This document shows positions 47,336 to 60,500 of a stretch of DNA of 64,000 bases, in pieces (the first letter of the stretch is position 1; each line of letters begins with the position of its first letter). Source of the stretch: Symbiodinium kawagutii (lineage: Eukaryota; Sar; Dinophyceae; Suessiales; Symbiodiniaceae); the NCBI GenBank assembly GCA_009767595.1, contig VSDK01010418.1, positions 1 to 64,000 on the forward strand, written 5' to 3'. Below the pieces are notes generated by a model, which ran no database searches, was not told the origin of the DNA, and saw only the letters and a list, made by a program, of their open reading frames with translations. The position numbers and the translations under genes were made by a program.

Positions 47336-47828
47336 TCTACTTGCAACAGATGGCAAGCAATGCGCAAATGGTTTGCATCAGAAAGCATCAGAAAGCTATG
47401 AACCTAGCTTTCTTGAGGGGTCACCGACCCTTGGTGGTAGTTCCTTGCAGCAGAGACAAGCGTTTCAAAGCCGAGAAAACATTTGTGTCAAAATGAACCA
47501 ATGGATTTGAATAAATCAATATTATTTTGGTAGTGGTTCAATGTCATCTAATTCTTTTTAATTCGTTCACTTAGATGATTTCAGCGTGGTTTCGATTTGG
47601 TTCGTTCCAGTTTAAGGAAATTAAAAGGGAACGGTTTACCATGGAGGATGGTGCAGCACCAGGTTACAATAATTACGGACTATTCCACCTAACAAATATT
47701 TACAGTGGATCCGCTGAGTAAGAAGCGCTTAAGATTTTTTCAGGGTACCCTGGGGTTCTTAAAAAGCATTGCAAAAATTTCACGTGCATTTTGGATCAGA
47801 TTATTTGGGGTACCCTGGGATTTTACTA
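47336..47828. other. Intergenic
   Basis: Nothing recognised apart from the lead-in to the tandem repeat (GGGTACCCTGGG at about 47742 and 47808). Confidence 0.5.
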
Positions 47829-48060
47829 GGAGATGTCAGAGAGTGGACAACCCTGGAGTTCTCTTATAATGGGAAATGTCAGGGCAACCCTGAAGTTCTT
47901 ATTTGTAGGAGATGTCAGAGAGTGAGCAACCCTGGAATTATTATTCATAATAGGAGATGTCAGAGAATGGAAAACCCTGGAATTCTTATTTATACTAGGA
48001 GATGTCAGGAGTGGACGGTTCTCAAGTTCGATTTCAGAATGGGAGATGTTAGGCTGCAAA
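47829..48060 (+). repeat. 45-base imperfect tandem repeat
   Basis: Units begin AGGAGATGTCAGAGAGTG and contain AACCCTGGAATTCTTATT. Starts near 47829, 47873, 47908, 47953, 47998 and 48042, so the period is 44-45 bases with one shortened unit. It immediately precedes the A+T-rich tract at the convergence of the two gene blocks. Confidence 0.85.
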
Positions 48061-48069
48061 CACTACTGC

Positions 48070-49830
48070 AAACGGTGATTTTTAAATAAGAATTTAAAAA
48101 AAATTATAAGATACCCCGAAATATTAATCATCCAAAATTTATATAGGATCCAAGATTTCTAATCCCTAAATTTTTTAATATATTAATTTAATAAATTAAT
48201 CATATTTAACATTTATATTTTATTACTAATATATTTATTTTTATTTCAATATTTATTTTAATAAAATATTTTTTTAAAATTTAATATAAATTATTTTATT
48301 AATTTAAAAAAATATATATATTTTTAAATTATATTTTAAATATTAAAATTAAATTTTAAAAAATAATAAAATATAAAATATTAAAAATATATCTAAATAA
48401 TATTGTTTAATATAAAAAAAAATAAAAAAAATATATAAATATTAAAAATTTAAATTTAGAGATATATATATATATAATAAAATTTATTTTATAAAAAATA
48501 TTTATTATAAATAAATAATTTTATAAATATTAAAAATATTTTAAAATAAATTATATAATTAAATTTAAATTTATTTTTTAAAATATTATAAATAAATTAT
48601 ATTTATATATTTCTTTTTAATATTTAACAATTATTTTTTATTATAATTAATATTTTTAAAAATATAATATATATATTATAATAANNNNNNNNNNNNNNNN
48701 NNNNNNNNNNNNNNNNNNNNNNNNNNNNNNNNNNNNNNNNNNNNNNNNNNNNNNNNNNNNNNNNNNNNNNNNNNNNNNNNNNNNNNNNNNNNNNNNNNNN
48801 NNNNNNNNNNNNNNNNNNNNNNNNNNNNNNNNNNNNNNNNNNNNNNNNNNNNNNNNNNNNNNNNNNNNNNNNNNNNNNNNNNNNNNNNNNNNNNNNNNNN
48901 NNNNNNNNNNNNNNNNNNNNNNNNNNNNNNNNNNNNNNNNNNNNNNNNNNNNNNNNNNNNNNNNNNNNNNNNNNNNNNNNNNNNNNNNNNNNNNNNNNNN
49001 NNNNNNNNNNNNNNNNNNNNNNNNNNNNNNNNNNNNNNNNNNNNNNNNNNNNNNNNNNNNNNNNNNNNNNNNNNNNNNNNNNNNNNNNNNNNNNNNNNNN
49101 NNNNNNNNNNNNNNNNNNNNNNNNNNNNNNNNNNNNNNNNNNNNNNNNNNNNNNNNNNNNNNNNNNNNNNNNNNNNNNNNNNNNNNNNNNNNNNNNNNNN
49201 NNNNNNNNNNNNNNNNNNNNNNNNNNNNNNNNNNNNNNNNNNNNNNNNNNNNNNNNNNNNNNNNNNNNNNNNNNNNNNNNNNNNNNNNNNNNNNNNNNNN
49301 NNNNNNNNNNNNNNNNNNNNNNNNNNNNNNNNNNNNNNNNNNNNNNNNNNNNNNNNNNNNNNNNNNNNNNNNNNNNNNNNNNNNNNNNNNNNNNNNNNNN
49401 NNNNNNNNNNNNNNNNNNNNNNNNNNNNNNNNNNNNNNNNNNNNNNNNNNNNNNTTGTTTTTAATATTTTATTATTATATATTTTATTACTTATTTTTTT
49501 TATTATTATTAATATATAATATTATAAATATAATTATTAAAATAATATTAAACATAATTTAATAAATAATATATTTAATTTTATAATAATTGTTTTTTTT
49601 AAATAATATTTAGTAAATAATAATATTATTATTAATAATAATTAAATTTTAATATTATTATTAATATTAAGAAATAATTATTAGTAGTAATAATAAAATT
49701 AAGGGAAAAAAGGAGGTAGGGAGAGGGAAATTTTTATTATTATTATTATTATCGTTATTATTATTTTTAATATTATTATTATTATTATTATGTTTATTGT
49801 AATTATTTAGGAGCATAGTAAAGGGGGGGT
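48070..49830. other. Extremely A+T-rich tract around an assembly gap
   Basis: Both sides of the gap consist almost only of A and T (short runs such as TTTTAAAATTTAATATAA), quite unlike the rest of the window. The right side passes through ATT trinucleotide repeats and a G/C homopolymer patch (49823-49867) into ordinary sequence. No gene. It may be a true low-complexity island at a strand switch, or a mis-joined contig end. Confidence 0.85.
48685..49454. other. Assembly gap, 770 N
   Basis: Run of N from 48685 to 49454. The true length may differ. Confidence 0.99.
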
Positions 49831-50860
49831 AAAGTCGAACCTTTCAGCTTCCCCCCCCACCTCCCCCAAGACTATTGCTAAAGCTAGCAAGCTAGCTTTC
49901 GTAATATCGTTTATTTCTACTTCTATTCTTCAAATATTTTTACTTCTTTGGGCTAAAAAGATCATCGTCACTGTCGTCATTGCCAAAGAGCGAGGCCCTG
50001 CCAACGCGAGGGGCACAGGCCACCAATGTTGTTAAATCAGCATTTGTAAGTTCCCTGATCTTCCAACAAGCTGGTTTTCAGGCATTGACACCATATCCAC
50101 CCTTGTCTGCAGAAGGGGTTTAATATCTTTCAATCCACCCAGAAGGACCAATCATTGTTGCAATGCTTACGGAAGCCTTTGGAGTGACCAGTGAAACAAC
50201 TCGTCTTGGGAGCACCTAATCTATACACAACATAATTGAGATGGATTGTAACTTATCTTGTGACATATCTTGTGACTAATGTTGACTAATCTTGGGACTA
50301 GTCTGCAGAGATTACAAGCTGTGCCAAGTCAAACCAAGGGAGGCAGGCAATGGGGGCGTCCTTTTTACTCCCTGACCAGCGAGGGTCCTAGACGACAATG
50401 GAGGCTGATGCAGACTATGGCGCAATTTCCGTTGAGAACTCCCCGGAATCATTGCCGGAAGAAGAAATCAATCTATCTATAGCAATACATCTGAGATGCT
50501 GCGAAATCTTCTGGTTCCAAGGACAAACCAGATGATGACCACAAAGACGACACATCACCGAAGAAGAAAAAGAAGAAGTGCTGAATAAGTGGCGTCCATT
50601 CGCAGGCGAAAGCTCAACGGAGCCACTCTCACCTTCGGGTCCGGAATCTGCTCCAGCCTCTGCACCGCTCTCCATCCGGACCCACCTCTACTTGTCACTT
50701 GACTGGCGATGGGTATGTGCACATCATGCCCTTGTCCGGGCGATGCATTTGGCCTTGTGGTCTCCAACTTCCAGGTGGCAACTCCCTCCGGCTGTGCAAA
50801 CACGCGCACAGGACTTGTTCCAAGTTGTTCTTCCCACAATCTCATTGATGTTTTCAGGCC
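49831..50860. other. Intergenic after the SET gene; possible extra exon
   Basis: No gene supported from 49831 to about 50550. From 50555 to 50845 the - strand has a coding-like frame (GTSPVRVFAQPEGVATWKLE) that could be a further exon of the SET gene if its TAA at 50861 is bypassed by a GC donor upstream. A + frame is also open, so this is undecided. Confidence 0.4.
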
Positions 50861-53800
50861 TTATCTGATTGGATCAGCATGTTCTTCTCGCGCCTCATCT
50901 TCGCAACGTGGACAGCGACAATGGAACCCCCAGTGTTTTTGCAAGTGCTCGCGACGCTGCATGGTGGCATATGTGAGGAATTTGGTCCCCCATCCGCCGT
51001 AGCACAGCAACACCTCTTCCTGGCAGTGGAGACTTTGCCGCGCAGCTGTCGGCTGGTATGGTCCATCCACTTCACCAATGGCATAACCAAGCCAGAGTGA
51101 TATGGCCGGTGAAACATGGTGAATGCCGCGGAACATACTGCGTAATTATTTCTTTTACTTTTGTTATTTTGATTCAATCAAAACAATATCATTATTGTTG
51201 ATCGAATTGAAGGAGATTAAGATGGATTAAGCACATACGTAGTAAATGTGATAATTAAAACAGAGTGTTTCCACCACTGATCAATTGGACCACGGTGCTC
51301 CAAGTTCTACCGTCTGACTTGGGGGCGACACGAAGTGGGTATCCCAAAATCAGGGCTGAAGCCAGTAATGGGAGATCCATACAGTCAACCTGCCCTACTT
51401 CTTCCGTAAGCTGGTGATCTACCATGATTATCATATCTGTAATCGTTTCCCGCAATAAAATCAGCATCGTTTCCCCATACAGGCACCCCTCAGCATGGCA
51501 AGCTGGACCACCCGAAACCATCCATGGTCCTGCTTCATGATGGAACGAACGGCCACCAATCGCGCTGGCCATCCATCTCCAATCATCCGCACGTTTGGAG
51601 TGCACGAATGGTTGACGCGTGAAATGGTCTCAAACAGGGCAGTGGTTGGTCCATTGACACCTGCACACAGCAGAGGATGCCAAAGATCTGCCAGGTTTTG
51701 GACAAAGATTAACTCAACATCTCGGGTACCGGCCTTTGAATCGAAAGGAATTGGACATCAAGATAACCTCACACGGCAACGCTGACTGAGAATACATGCA
51801 CATCTGAAAGATCAACAGTCACTCTCATCAGCCGAACCCACACCCAAGTTGCGAACAAGAAAGCGAAGAGCTCTCTCATAGTCAGAAGGTGAAACCTGGC
51901 AACTTGAAGTTGCACATGTAAGACAAAAAGCAAATGCCGGATGGGGCAAGCAGGACACTGCGATCCTCATGCAGCCATGAGTCAAGATAATCCAAAAAAG
52001 TCACAAATCCTGCAAACAAAGTGAACGATTTGCCTGAAACAATCAACTTGCTGTGGTCCTCAGTAGCTAGTCAGTTGTGAAGCATAACCACGGATGTCCC
52101 TTGTCGATGGGGGCCAAAGTACTGGGATAACGAGGGAGTGAACTTCCCTTTGGCATGCAGGGGAGCCATGTATCCAGTGGTGGATTGTCAGCGATTATAA
52201 CCAAGAGGTAACCATCATCATTATCCAATTGAACTAACACATCAACCACTATTCACCATCGTTAATTAAATCTGTTGTGGACCATTTTCTGAACTCACTA
52301 CCAAGCATGATTCATCAATGATTTTGAATAATATGTGACCATTATTGACCTCTTCATTTGGCATGGAAGCCCTACGTGACCCTTATCAACAATCATTCAG
52401 AATCAACAAGCCCTGCTTGACCCTTATCAACAGTCAATCATACCTGCTACATCATGATCAAATATGCTTAATGGTTTATGTATAACATACAGAATCAACA
52501 CCCAAACAGCACCCATGGCATTGCCCACCTCCAACAGAGCTTGCTTCACCTCCTGCGCTTTCTCGCTGCTGGCCGCACCCTCTGAGAGGCTCAGCGAGAG
52601 AAGTGCAGTGACCTGCTCCTGTGCAGCGAAGGCCACAGGTCGAAGCTGCCAAGGACTGGGGACAACGGAGAACAACAGGATCCAGCAGGATTTCTGCTAC
52701 TTCCAGGTCACCTTTTTTCATCTTCTAAGTAAGTCCCTTTTTTTATGTTCTAAGTCTACACTCTACATCAGATGCTAACTAGAAGATTGGTCCCCAAAAA
52801 AGTACAAAAGAGGCAGGTGACCATTGCTGAGCCGTGCCCATGCCATCGATGCGCGTCCTGGAACTGCTGGGCATAGAGCCAGACGGCTTCGTAACGGGAA
52901 GCTGCCTTGACCTTGAGGACCTGCTCATCCAACCTCGATGCTTGAGACAAGGGGATGCTCAAGGCTTTGGAGAGGATCAAGAGGCAGTTGGGGATCCATA
53001 GTTACCTACAATAGGCTCTTAATCAGTTCTGGGATACATGTGTAGTACACCATTCTAGTAGAATGGCTTCGATTAATTCGACTGGTAGTAGTTACAGTTC
53101 AGGGGTACTAGATTGGTTCTTGATGGATCCTGGCTTCTTGTGCACCATTCTCTAGATCCACAGTTCACCTAGTTCTACTGGAATTGCCAATGCTATGTGG
53201 AGAATGTCTAGTTTTTCCGTTTTTCCCCGAAAATTTCAAGATATCAACTGGATCAACATGGTTGATATCCCACTATCCACTTGCCCTAGGCATTTTTCAT
53301 TCACTAGGGAAACACCCCATGACCTGGCAACATCATCCCACCCTGGAACACCGGGCATCTCCAGTAGCGGCGTCTCCTCAAGGACCACCTGATCGCACGA
53401 GAACGACTTGCTACGAAAAGCCATGAGGAAATTACTATTCTATATCGATCTATTTATATGTGTAGCAGATTGATATTTTTTCAAGAGCTTCATAACCAGC
53501 TGGTTGTCAGAAACCCTGGTTCCAACCACCAAGTCTGATGGTAGACCAATATCAATAAACCACCACCAGTGTTGCCATTTCACCATATCCATAGCTGATT
53601 CACCATCAAATACGGAGGTGATTCATTAACAGCTCGATCTCATGATGATTCTTGGTATATTCCCTATCATTGCTGCTTCATTGCTGCTTCATTGCTGGTT
53701 CTTAATTCACCATTCTGGGCCACAAATGAACCATGGTTTCTTGATGTTTCACCATCCATGAACAACAAATGAACCACTACCAACCCTCGCTGACCCATCA

Positions 53801-54039
53801 TTAACCATCAGCACCTTAATGGTTGCCATAAATATCCATAAATGATCATAAATGAACCAATACCAACCCTCACCTAACCCCTCAGCCTTCACCATCACCA
53901 ACCACCACAAGCAACGGTTTGACCCATGGGGCCCACCCACCCTCCCAGCACGCGCCTCGCCCACCTCGAAATTCCGCTCGGCCACCAGGCACTTGCCGCT
54001 GCTGCAGGGCTGGATGGACACCGCGCGGATGGCACCCAT
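50861..54039 (-). CDS. SET-domain lysine methyltransferase (SMYD-like without MYND finger)
   Basis: Seven exons on the - strand: 54039-53956, 53388-53352, 52964-52822, 52645-52502, 51895-51844, 51660-51530, 51019-50861. They total 750 bases, 249 residues and a TAA stop, with phases agreeing at every junction. Intron donors are GC, GT, GT, GT, GT and GA. Residues 16-40 form the SET start (GKCLVAERNFEVGE, then VVLEETPLLEMP). A helical insert follows (42-153) where SMYD proteins carry the MYND zinc finger, but no cysteine cluster is present. NHSCTPN (170-176) is the cofactor and pseudoknot motif, EEVLLCY (198-204) the second conserved segment, and CRCPRC (231-236) the post-SET zinc site. SET enzymes transfer methyl groups from S-adenosylmethionine to protein lysines; the target here is unknown. 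The chosen ATG starts MGAIRAVSI; an in-frame ATG at 54102 is the alternative. Confidence 0.82.
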
Positions 54040-57000
54040 GGCGGCAATGGCTGGTGTCCATGAAGGGTGTGCCCATGCTGCTGAGCAGTTGTCTAGTCGC
54101 ATGTCTCAACAAAAAATGGGGGATGATTGGTGGATGATAGCCATTCATGGATGGTAGCTAGAGTTGGGTATGCTTGGAGTTGCTAGGCCAACAAACCTAT
54201 CCTAATGATGGATGTTTCCTGAACCGTTACCCCCAACAATATGCTTCGGGGTGTTGTGGATCACTTGGGGCACCTCCACTGACGAACTCCCCGCCGATCA
54301 ACGCTGAGCCATCGTCATGAAGGGTGCTGTCCACGGTGAGCTGACCGTGGCCAGGTTATAACCCAGAAAAACCCTCCGGAAATCTCTGTATTAAATGTTA
54401 ATGGGTTTAATGTTGAATCTCAATATTAACCCCATTAAACATTACCCTCAATATTAACCGCTCATTAAATCAGTTAAATGATAATGGGTTTAATGTAAAT
54501 GTTTAATGGGGTTCATATCAATAATCCAAAAAGATGTGGATAACTCTGAGGATTAATGAGGATCAATGAGTTGATCCCCTGAGGAAATCTTAGTGGATAA
54601 TAATCTGAGGATAGACTGAGACTGTTTCCCTGTAAAAAGTGTACTGAGACTTGTTCCAGGGATAGTATGCCATGTCATATCCCTCAGGAAATCTTGGTGG
54701 ATCATAAACTGAGACTATGAGGGATATTTTCTGGGAACATGAACATGGATATGATATCGTATATCCACATCCCTCAGTATAACCATCTGAGACCCTTGTA
54801 GAACCAACAATGAGATGTGGATATACTGAGACTATGAGGATTCATGAGATATATGAATGCATGAGCAACAACGGTTTATCGCAAAGTTGTTTTGAACCTA
54901 GTGTACTAGTGTAAAATCAAAACTAGGAAACGGTCATATGGGGATACAGCAGCCACAACCATGAACAAATATCAAAGTATCTGCACAATTTCAAGGATGT
55001 AAGTAAGCGTCTCTAAGGGACATCTTTTTGCAAGGGATTGTCACACAGCACACGGTGCGCGTGAATTTGTACAATTTCTATCAGCACCAGGTCACATCGT
55101 TCCCTCTGGCGCCGTCAATTGGATGTGCCATCTTAAAAGTTTGACAGCATCGTTCAACCGAATTCGGCAGATCGGTCTCAAAGTTGGACAGACCGCATCC
55201 TCTAATGTTTTCACATTCACAGCGACCATGTTGCAATTGCAGTGGTTTGTCTAGATTGTGGAGGGGGACTGCGCCACTCTTGAGACAAATCCGGCTGTCA
55301 AAGTCCATCTTGGCTGCGAAATGACGAAGCGGAGGTCTCAAGCAGATGCCCTCAGCAACGCTTCAAGGCTTGGTGCTGAGAATTGCGGGCAACGACAAGT
55401 TCTTAGCACGTGGGGTGGCCACAGCCATGGTAGTGCCCGTCAACTGACTGTCCGGTGAACTGCTGCTTGGGGGCCCCCATTACTCTGGACTTGATCAAGT
55501 CAACAACGTGAACCCAGTCACCATGCATGGGTTCGTGATTGCTCACTGAAAAGGGCCATGCTCCATGGTAAATGTACCCAGTAACTGGTGGTGAACAAAT
55601 GTTTTCACACTCTTAAGTCTCTTTAGGGCGGCTAACGAATTCATGAACCCGTGAGGATTTATGAACCATCTACTCCTGAGGGTGTACACCTTGGGATGTC
55701 CCCACCCATCTTTCAAGCGGCCAGGTGGCTGGCAATACTCGTCCTCGATTTCCAAGGCTCCGCCAGAACATGGCCGGTGCAGATTTGGTGTCTGCTCCAT
55801 CTCCGCACTCTGGCTGGGAGTCTCCTGCTTTCGACCACACGATGCAGCAGGTGCTGATATCTGGGTTGTTGGCGGCGCCCGCCTTTGTTGGCTCTTTGCC
55901 TCCTCTTCTTCTATTTGTCTTGATCTTTAGATTTTGTCTTAGGTGTACTGTTCTTCTCATTTTTCGTATGTTTTTTCCCTTCTTGGCCTCTATCTCCTTG
56001 ACCTTCTTCTTCTAATCTCCTTCGGTTCTTGACTCTTTTGCTGAGGCTTGGAAGCCACCAGGGACAAGTCAGCAATTCTTCAAGTCGCGGTGAACAACCG
56101 TTGTGCATGTTGCTGTAGTACGTTGCAGGAGCTTCATGCTACAGGCAAGTATACATAATATGCCATGTTCATTTCAAGTAGAAGCAAAACATCAGAACCA
56201 ACAGGGAAGCTAAAGGGAACCAAGGAGGAATCACGCCCCTTAAGGAGGGATAGAACACCTAGAACAGTAACCCCCCTAGACTCCAACAAACTAAGCCCGA
56301 GGCAAGGGACACAAGTTTAGTGCTACTGCGTCTGTGTCTCTGTGTGTATGTTGCTCTTGTGGTGGGTGTTCGCTTCTTGTTTGTTGGGTCTTTCTCAAAA
56401 ATAGTGGACCCCGAAATCATCCCCAAAGACTTTGGCTTAGATTAGATCAATGGGCGATTTTGGGGTCCTCCAAGTTGAAAAGCACCATGAAGTCCCTCAT
56501 CTTCCCACCATATGGTTGGTTCTCAAGCCATAGGGGGACCCCCAGTTATCATCCAATGTTGATGGTGCCCCCAAAGCATCAAGATGGTGGGTTCTTCATC
56601 ATCATGGTTTCTTACCAAATCATCCAATGTTTGGCCATGTTTAGTAGTGAACCAGCCATAACTTTGAGGTTCCCAATTTTCAGAAACCACCATGTGGGTA
56701 TGTGCCAAAATGATGGCACCCCCAAAACCAATGGTTTCCTAGTAAGGTGATCCTTTTCTGGCGGGTTATTGGTTGCCCTATTTGGCACATACCCGCATGA
56801 CTCTCAAGCTTTTCTAGCAATAATCCGAAAAAAAATCGAAGAGTCACACCCATCCCTAGCCATCCAACCCCTGCTGTCCTCCATCTCCCTGGACGGCTCG
56901 CAGGAGGGCAGACCCGGATCCGGGTCCGGCTCCGGGCAGTAGCACCGCACCCAGCTCACCTCAGCGCACATCCCAGTGGCGCCGCAAGCAGCCCATGTTT

Positions 57001-57548
57001 GGCCCACCGGTTTCAAACAGTTCCATCATTTTCCGTGAATTTGCAAGATACCATGAGTGCTTAATCAATGGTAATCAATGCGAATCAATGGGAATCAAAG
57101 GTAATCAGTGGAAATCAGTGGTAGTCACTGGCAATAAGTGGTAGTCAATGGTAATGGGAATCACATATCCAGAAACATCCACAAAACGCGCTGGTCAGAT
57201 CATGAAAAAAAGAAAAGGCTGCATCAATCCACTGGACACTTGCGGATCCTTCCCACCAAGCTGCACTCACAACGCCACACATAGCCATGCAAGCCAAGAA
57301 CAAACAGGCCCATCTGTACGAAGCATGGTCCTGGCAAATCCAAACCGTTTGGATCCTATGATTTCAGACTGGGGTCCATCCCATGGTACAGCAAATTTCA
57401 ACCATGGCCCGCAGTCACAGCCTGAAAAGGTTCGTCCACCTGTGTTGATGATTTGGGCGTTTCCCCAGCCATGGTTGCGGCTACGCGAAGTTCGAGTTGC
57501 AGGTTTCACCATGACATGAATGACCATAGCATACCAGCACTGATGGAC
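54040..57548. other. Region between the SET and transporter genes
   Basis: 54380-54860 is A+T-rich with repeated TTAATGGGTTTAATG and ACTGAGACTATGAGG blocks. 55081-55460 and 55660-56030 have coding-like frames on both strands and nothing identifiable; the + frame near 55769-56015 is hydrophobic. About 56900-57016 on the - strand is a G+C-rich island reading WAACGATGMCAE followed by a good GTGAGC donor, so it may be a single exon of an unseen gene. 57060-57150 carries a short GTAATCAATGG-type repeat. Confidence 0.4.
56390..56700. mobile_element. Degenerate inverted-repeat elements
   Basis: Two adjoining copies of the family described at 62361-62447, with ends such as TTTCTCAAAAATAGTGGACC and GTTCTCAAGCCATAGGGG and internal AAATCATCCAATGTT. 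Confidence 0.45.
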
Positions 57549-60500
57549 CCAGATCTCTCCATGTCAGCATACGAAGCCTGTCCTTGATCACACCAATGGT
57601 GAGGTTGGAAACAATCATGGTGAAACCAGAGTTCGCCATGTTCATTCCCACGGCTAATTTTTCGAACTTCTTGTGTCGTTGATGATCATCGTCAGGAGCG
57701 GATGCTGCGATGACCATTGGCAAGCAGCTGTAGGAGGCACTCACAGCAACCTCTGTGGAGCTCTGTAGGAAAGAGTCGAAATGGGGGCACCGGAAATGGA
57801 TGGAGGCAGATGGCATACCAAAACTCAACTCAGGTTTGTCCATCGCCATGGTGCTACCTAGCAACCACCCAAGTTCATAACCATTCTTAATAGGGAAACC
57901 ACCAGTCAGCTTGTGCGGCCGCCCCCCCGGAGAACTAGGAAAACCACCAGCGACTTGGCGTACAGCATGACGAACTGGACAATCTCACTTGAGCTGGTTC
58001 AAGACAACCAGGTTTACAGACCAAATCCTGCTTTCCCAAAGAGACATGAGGAACATGAGGCAACCACCCCCACTCCGTCTCCGTGCTTTGTTCAGCGCGA
58101 ACCCCCAAGACATGTTCGACACTAGTGCCGGTTTATTAGCAATGTTGAAATGTTTGTGAAACCATCTTGAAACACAACATGTTTTACCCAAGCCGCTTGT
58201 TGCTGATCATAAATCATACAGTACCCAAACAGTCTGCCGCTGGCAACGTTTAAAAGAGCCCTCTTGGTTGGTCAACCGTGAGCTATGGACTTCTGCTGAG
58301 CATCTCTTCCTTAAAAAAGGAAAACAATTCTCAAGCTCCACATGACAGTTTTGAAATTCCATGAAATTCCTCATTCCTAAGATTATCCAAACACTAGTCT
58401 AAGTCCCATATGATGCTTTGCGGAGCCTTTTGAAAAAAGCGACTCGTGATTCATGCTTGTGATCCGGCCGATGTTCCAAAAAAACATATTATACACAAGT
58501 CACCTTGATGCCCCGCGATGCCACCGGCATGCAACACTTTGCACAAAATATGTCAATCTGTCCTTAAAATTGTCGCCCAACAAACATCATAATATATGGT
58601 TGCTTCTCAAAATGGTTGGTTTAGTACTAAATGATTCATCATGGGTGATTTACCCCCCAGCTATTAAGAAACCACCATATCCCTGGTGCTTGGTTGCTCC
58701 TTGGTACGGCCGGCGGTAGCCGTTGCTTGTCGAGGTGCAGCATATCCGAAGCCCACCAGGACTACACCGAAGATGGCCAGGCGGAAGATGCCAATCACCA
58801 GGAAGGCGATGGTCAGCGTAGCCAGGCCCAAGCCTGGTGCCAGGCTCGGTGGTGCCATGGTTGGTGGCTCGGTGGCAGATCTCCCTATAGGTCCCAAGGG
58901 GTTGAGCAGATCTGCTGCTGCTGCTGCTGCTGAGCCTCCAAAGTACTGATCAATGGAATCTGTCATGGTGAATGGTTCAATTTCCCCTGAACCTATGTGG
59001 GTGATCCCCTTGGGTGGATTGAAATCGGGCAAACCATGGTGCTTGTGCTTCCCACCCATCAAAACCAGCTGGTTCTAGGAAGCCCAGTGAACCAAGTTCC
59101 CACCCAACGAGATACTATCGATGGTGGAATCTAGGGAGGAGCAGTCAGCACAAAGTAAATCGCTGGAGCGTAAGGGTTTGGTGGCAACACCAATGCCAAG
59201 GAATGCTGCGACAATAGCCAACCCAAGGAAAATGTTTCAACGAACCGACTTAGAGTCAATAGTACTTCAACTTTCAACCGCACAGAATTAATACGAATTG
59301 CACTCTATCTCGAACCCACATTTCCAGATACAAGTACAACCACATCCAACCCCCAGCAGAATATCATAGTTTCGGATACCTTCTGGATAAGCAACTTCCA
59401 AACACAAGGCTGATCTAAGCAACTGCAGCCACCAACTGCGTCCAAAACACGAAAAGCCAACAGCTTTTGGTGCAAGGTCGATCCCAGAAAAGGCACCAGG
59501 GCTGGGCTGAAGATGGACACCATGGGAGCAGCTGCGATGATAAAGCCAGCATTGTTCGGGGAGTATCCGAACTCACGTTGCAGCATGTCATCACCCACCA
59601 CTTCGAATGGGAAGACCACGCCCCAAATGGCGGCAATTCCTGACAAGAAGATGAAGACCTCGGTAAGTCGGCTCAGCCTCTGAGCTAGCTGGAAAGGTGA
59701 TTTGCCAGCTCAAACCACGGGAGGGCAAAGATGACGAGTTTCCAAGCCACTTCAAATGTAGTTGTTCAGTGATGGCTGGTGACCAATTATACCTATCATG
59801 TCACCACAGCTAAGAGAATAGATCAAGGCTATGCAACAGCATACACAGTCGGTTTCAGGTCCGTTCCAGCCTGGTCTGTTCCACCAACCTCCAATGTACC
59901 AACCTCCATTCCTCAACAACTCAGATTCTGACGGTTTTGGGCATGTGCTTGATGATCGAAAACTCAATTGTCTGCGGTGGCGCTCTGCGTTCCAGCATTG
60001 GCCGAACTGCGCGTGCAGTGGAAGTCCCTCTGAAAAGATAAGCGAAAAGTAGCGTCGAGACAAAGGCTCCCACCACCAAAAAGACCTCATGGCTCCAGCA
60101 AAATGGTCACATTCCGAGTTTCTGGTGGTCCATGGATACTGGATACACCACACCATCCAGCAAAAAAGGAAATGCATCTGGATTATAGCTTCATGGAGTT
60201 TCTCCACGTTCCGAGTCTCAGGAAGAAAGTCAACAAGAGAATCCAAATTCCTCAGCCATCGCCATTCATCTGAGTCACTGAGAACCAAAGAGAGTCCACG
60301 ATTCCAATCTGGTGCAGCATTGGCCCAGAAAGTGGATATGACATGCTGCCTCCCAATCTGATGGAGCACACGATCGTAGTCATCGCACAGCTTAGACCTC
60401 TTCCTGACCCATCGCTTCAAACACAGGAATCATATGGTAGTTTCTTAGAATTGGGAACCCCCAAAAATGGTTGGATTATACCAGATTGGGCTGACAATGG

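Noticed and set aside
57918-57945. Cloning-vector polylinker (GCGGCCGC near AGAACTAG)
   Set aside because: The intervening bases do not match common vectors, and similar C runs occur elsewhere in the window.
59752-60420. 222-codon - strand frame read as one protein
   Set aside because: Within it another frame gives a clear membrane helix (59933-60092) that joins the next transporter exon in phase, so the long frame is largely a shadow.
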